DNA from: Plumapathes pennacea
Taxonomy: Eukaryota; Cnidaria; Anthozoa; Antipatharia; Myriopathidae
Direction: 5' to 3'
Assembly: GCA_964036295.1 (NCBI GenBank)
Contig: OZ038462.1
Coordinates: 28,395,759 to 28,459,758, forward strand
Length of the DNA: 64,000 nt
Shown here: one piece after another, positions 61,521 to 64,000 of the stretch
Numbering within the stretch: position 1 is the first letter of the stretch
Layout: each line of letters starts with the position of its first letter
Notes under the pieces: model-generated
What the model was told of the DNA's origin: nothing
The model's input: only the letters and a program-made list of their open reading frames with translations
Databases searched by the model: none
Program-made: the position numbers and the translations under genes

Positions 61521-63090
61521 CTAGACTGGCCTTGCCAGTGAGCTCGCGGCGTGAGTTGGGTCGAGACCAGAATATAAAATGGAAAGTAGGGGACAAGAGC
61601 GGAACTCCCAAGAGAGACTTCCAATTTCTCACCATAAAAATATCACACAGTATAGAGAACTTGGCTTTTGACACCTTGCTCTTTTGACACCTTGATTAAA
61701 CTAAAAATTATTATTACAACACTCATACACTTGCTTCTTAAAGGTTGAGCGACCCTGCATCTTGAGAATGCGTGACATATCTTTTTATGCACAATCGATT
61801 ATGACAGTTTGACCTTGACTCATATTTCTAATCAGAGGCCACGATTAATCCAGCCTTCGCTTCACTACTTATGTGTTTTCTTTTGTTAACTCAATACGTT
61901 TCTTCTATCAGACTTTCGAGTATTCGTGCTCTGTAACAAATATAAAATTGAAAGCGAGGAATGTCACACGAGAGATGTTTATAATATTATTGCGCTTTTG
62001 TTCACAGTGTGTTCAGTCCATTTGTGACTGCAAACTCAATCCTCAGAATTATTTCGGTGTATTTTTCATTTCTGGTATTTAATGAACATTGCGAAACAAA
62101 GACTACATGATCGAATGAAAGAAACACTTCAACAGGCAATGTACGATACGCAGAAGAATTTTATGAGGCAACAGATGTCATGTACAGAGTACAGCATAAA
62201 GCGTCATTGTTTTACGGCTAAAGCTCACCGTAGCTTTGGTTTCTGTTTTCGCCCTGTTATCTTCCCAAAAGTATTTCGTGTCGCCACAGAAAGTTTCGTC
62301 GGGACTAAATACTTATCGGCGACAGAGATATTTGCAATACCCCGGCTATTCTCAAAGCTTGTGCGGTGAACGCGAGCCAAAATCTTTTCCTAAAATCCAG
62401 TTTATCCGTGCATATTCCACAGAGCCAAATGGCGTTGAATTTGAATGGGATGCAGTTTACTTTTTCGCTTCACTACTTATGTGTTTTCTTTTATTAACTC
62501 AATACGTTTTTTTCTATCAGGCTTTCGAGTATTCGTGCTCTGTAACAAATATAAAATTGAAAGCGAGGAATGTCACACGAGAGATGTTTACAATATTATT
62601 GCGCTTTTGTTCACAGTGTGTTCAGTCCATTTGTGACTGCAAACTCAATCCTCAGAATTATTTCGGTGTATTTTTCATTTCTGGTATTCACTGACCATTG
62701 CGAAACAAAGGCTGCATGATCGAATGAAAGAAACACTTCAACAGGCAATGTACGATACGCAGAAGAATTTTATGAGGCAACAGATGTCGTGTACAGAGTA
62801 AAGCATAAAGCGTCATTGTTTTACGGCTAAAGCTCACCGTAGCTTTGGTTTCTGCTTTCGCCCTGTTATCTTCCCAAAAGTATTTCGTGTCGCCACAGAA
62901 AGTTTCGTCGGGACTAAATATTTATCGGCGACAGCGGTACCATCAAATATTTGTTTACGGCTATTCTCAAAGCTTCCGCGGTGAACGCGAGCCAAAATCG
63001 TTCCCGAAAATCCAGTTTATCCGTGCATATTCCACAGAGCCAAATGGTGTTGAGTTTGGATGGGATGCAGTTAACTTTTACACACAAGTA
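61521..63090 (-). mobile_element. Second copy of the H6 Helitron-like family
   Basis: Minus-strand 3' terminus CTGGCAAGGCCAGTCTAG at 61521, then T. Collinear with 25099-26570, including the internal tandem duplication (offset about 608 bp here, 634 bp there). The 5' side diverges after about 63060, so the end is approximate. Confidence 0.72.
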
Positions 63091-63236
63091 ACGAGCAATT
63101 CACTATGGCGCTTGATTGAGGTCAAAATTAGAATCAATAAATTCATCGACTTTTAAATTCGTCTCATCTCAAATTCATTGAACATCCAAAATTCATCAAC
63201 ACTCAGATCGATGGAAACGTGAATTCTTCACCAAAC

Positions 63237-63450
63237 AGTCAAATTCATCGAATAGTCAAATTCATCAAACACTCAAATTCACCAAACACTCAAATTCATC
63301 AAACAGTCAAATTCATCGAACAGTCAAATTCATCAAACAGTCAAATTCATCGAACACTCAAATTCATCATACAGTCAAATTCATCAAACAGTCAAATTCA
63401 TCGAACACTCAAATTCATCAAACAGTCAAACAGCCCAATTCATCAAACAG
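63237..63450. repeat. 17-bp minisatellite
   Basis: About 13 tandem copies of AGTCAAATTCATCGAAC and variants (ACTC..., ...CATCAAAC), degenerate at the right end. The frame running through it is repeat-derived and not a gene. Confidence 0.93.
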
Positions 63451-63569
63451 CTGAAAATAGCCTGTCCCAGTTCCCCGTGGTTCAATCTTTCGCACGTGTG
63501 CGAGGCAACAGCAATGGCGGATTATCCTGAAATTTTGAGACAATGTGCAGAAAGATTAATTTCTACAGC

Positions 63570-63862
63570 AGATCGCCCGAGCACGCTTCTTTACCGTGCT
63601 TTGAGATACTCCCAGTGCTTCAGCAATATCTCGTAGGCTGAAGTCATAATCAAAAAATACTCCAGCTACTCTCTGGGTATTTCAAAGCGTGGCCGTCCAA
63701 CGCAACCATTGCTTCCTTCTGCTGTAAGCAAATTTGGAAGGCTCTCTTGCTCGATCGACTTGACTCAACAATGACGTTACGATTACGAGAGATTGATGCA
63801 CTTCTTCCGTTATGTTGTCTACTCCTCCAAGACGCAGCAAGCCTGAAAATCACATAGTCCAT
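63570..63862 (-). pseudogene. Transposon-type helix-turn-helix fragment
   Basis: On the minus strand, sequence reading GRPRFEIPRE, then a TAG in place of an expected Gln codon, then LEYFFDYDFSLRDIAEALGV and SQSTVKKRARA after a 1-nt shift, down to a stop near 63560. The GRP(K/R)(F/Y)EI..EQL...L...F....IA..LGVS..T..RR pattern is a DNA-binding module common in cnidarian transposon-derived proteins. Broken by a stop and a shift, and preceded by unrecognised sequence. Confidence 0.6.
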
Positions 63863-64000
63863 TTATGCTTCAGCGCTGGCATCATGTTCTATTTTCCTCG
63901 ACAAGTCAAGCAACGATAGTCTCAGACTGCGAAAAAAACAACGCCTTTCTGCCTCGTCTGCCATTGATGTTTGACCGCGGGAACTCTGGGACGGTTTTTT

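Larger units (their letters stand above)
60608..64000. other. 5' flank / intron 1 of gene C
   Basis: By the gene model this is intron 1, with the HEPN exon still further right. G-run at 60668-60687; 60700-61520 shows no gene; then a Helitron-like copy, a minisatellite and a transposase-like remnant. Confidence 0.5.

Noticed and set aside
63237..63450. Possible CRISPR array (short repeats)
   Set aside because: Units are contiguous 17-mers with no spacers, in a eukaryotic sequence; it is a minisatellite.
63219..63530. 103-codon plus-strand frame rich in Gln-Ile-His
   Set aside because: Runs through a 17-bp minisatellite; period not divisible by three, so the product is a by-product of the repeat.

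Overview
The window reads as animal nuclear DNA, most likely from a cnidarian (anthozoan or coral grade). The reasons are spliced genes with GT-AG introns, a DZIP3-type HEPN / NB-ARC / TPR receptor family of the kind expanded in cnidarians, ZU5-UPA modules, and dense small DNA transposons and Helitron-like elements. The species call is inference. I found no tRNA, rRNA, CRISPR array or bacterial operon structure.

The core is a head-to-tail array of three paralogous genes on the minus strand, here called C, B and A in transcription order. I rebuilt their exons from splice signals, reading phase and comparison between the copies. Gene C (partial) runs 60607 to 36821, and its first exon should lie right of the window. 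Gene B runs 30119 to 12544. Gene A runs from 9315 leftwards and is broken. Gene B has seven exons: HEPN 30119-29417, TPR array 23314-18485, ZU5 18081-17561, two UPA-like exons 15980-15849 and 15304-15155, GT-B glycosyltransferase 14774-13622, and a short tail 12659-12544. The junction phases are 1,1,0,0,0,1. The coding lengths sum to 7605 nt, an exact multiple of three (2534 residues plus stop). Gene C repeats exons 3-7 with identical lengths (521, 132, 150, 1153, 116 nt) and has one giant TPR exon of 10,656 nt, about 84 repeats of 41 residues. Gene A keeps an intact HEPN exon and the only complete NB-ARC domain, but its TPR part carries at least seven frameshifts or stops.

The architecture is therefore HEPN - (NB-ARC) - TPR array - ZU5 - UPA - glycosyltransferase, an NLR-like receptor carrying a sugar-transferase domain at its C-terminus. 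Both open copies have lost the NTPase switch by different routes. In B, an acceptor inside the TPR array sits next to transposon-derived sequence and lets the HEPN exon join the TPR exon directly in frame. In C, an in-frame deletion leaves only about 65 residues up to a mutated Walker A loop. The TPR arrays evolve by unequal exchange of 123-bp units, and C shows higher-order repeats of 738 and 1107 bp.

Introns and spacers are filled with Helitron-like elements (5'-TC...CTAG-3', inserted between A and T, with two empty sites visible at 6866/6867 and 6980/6981), a series of TTAA-flanked foldback elements built from iterated short motifs, other terminal-inverted-repeat elements, and simple repeats. 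Because the array is a tandem segmental duplication, several elements can be dated relative to the duplication from their empty paralogous sites.
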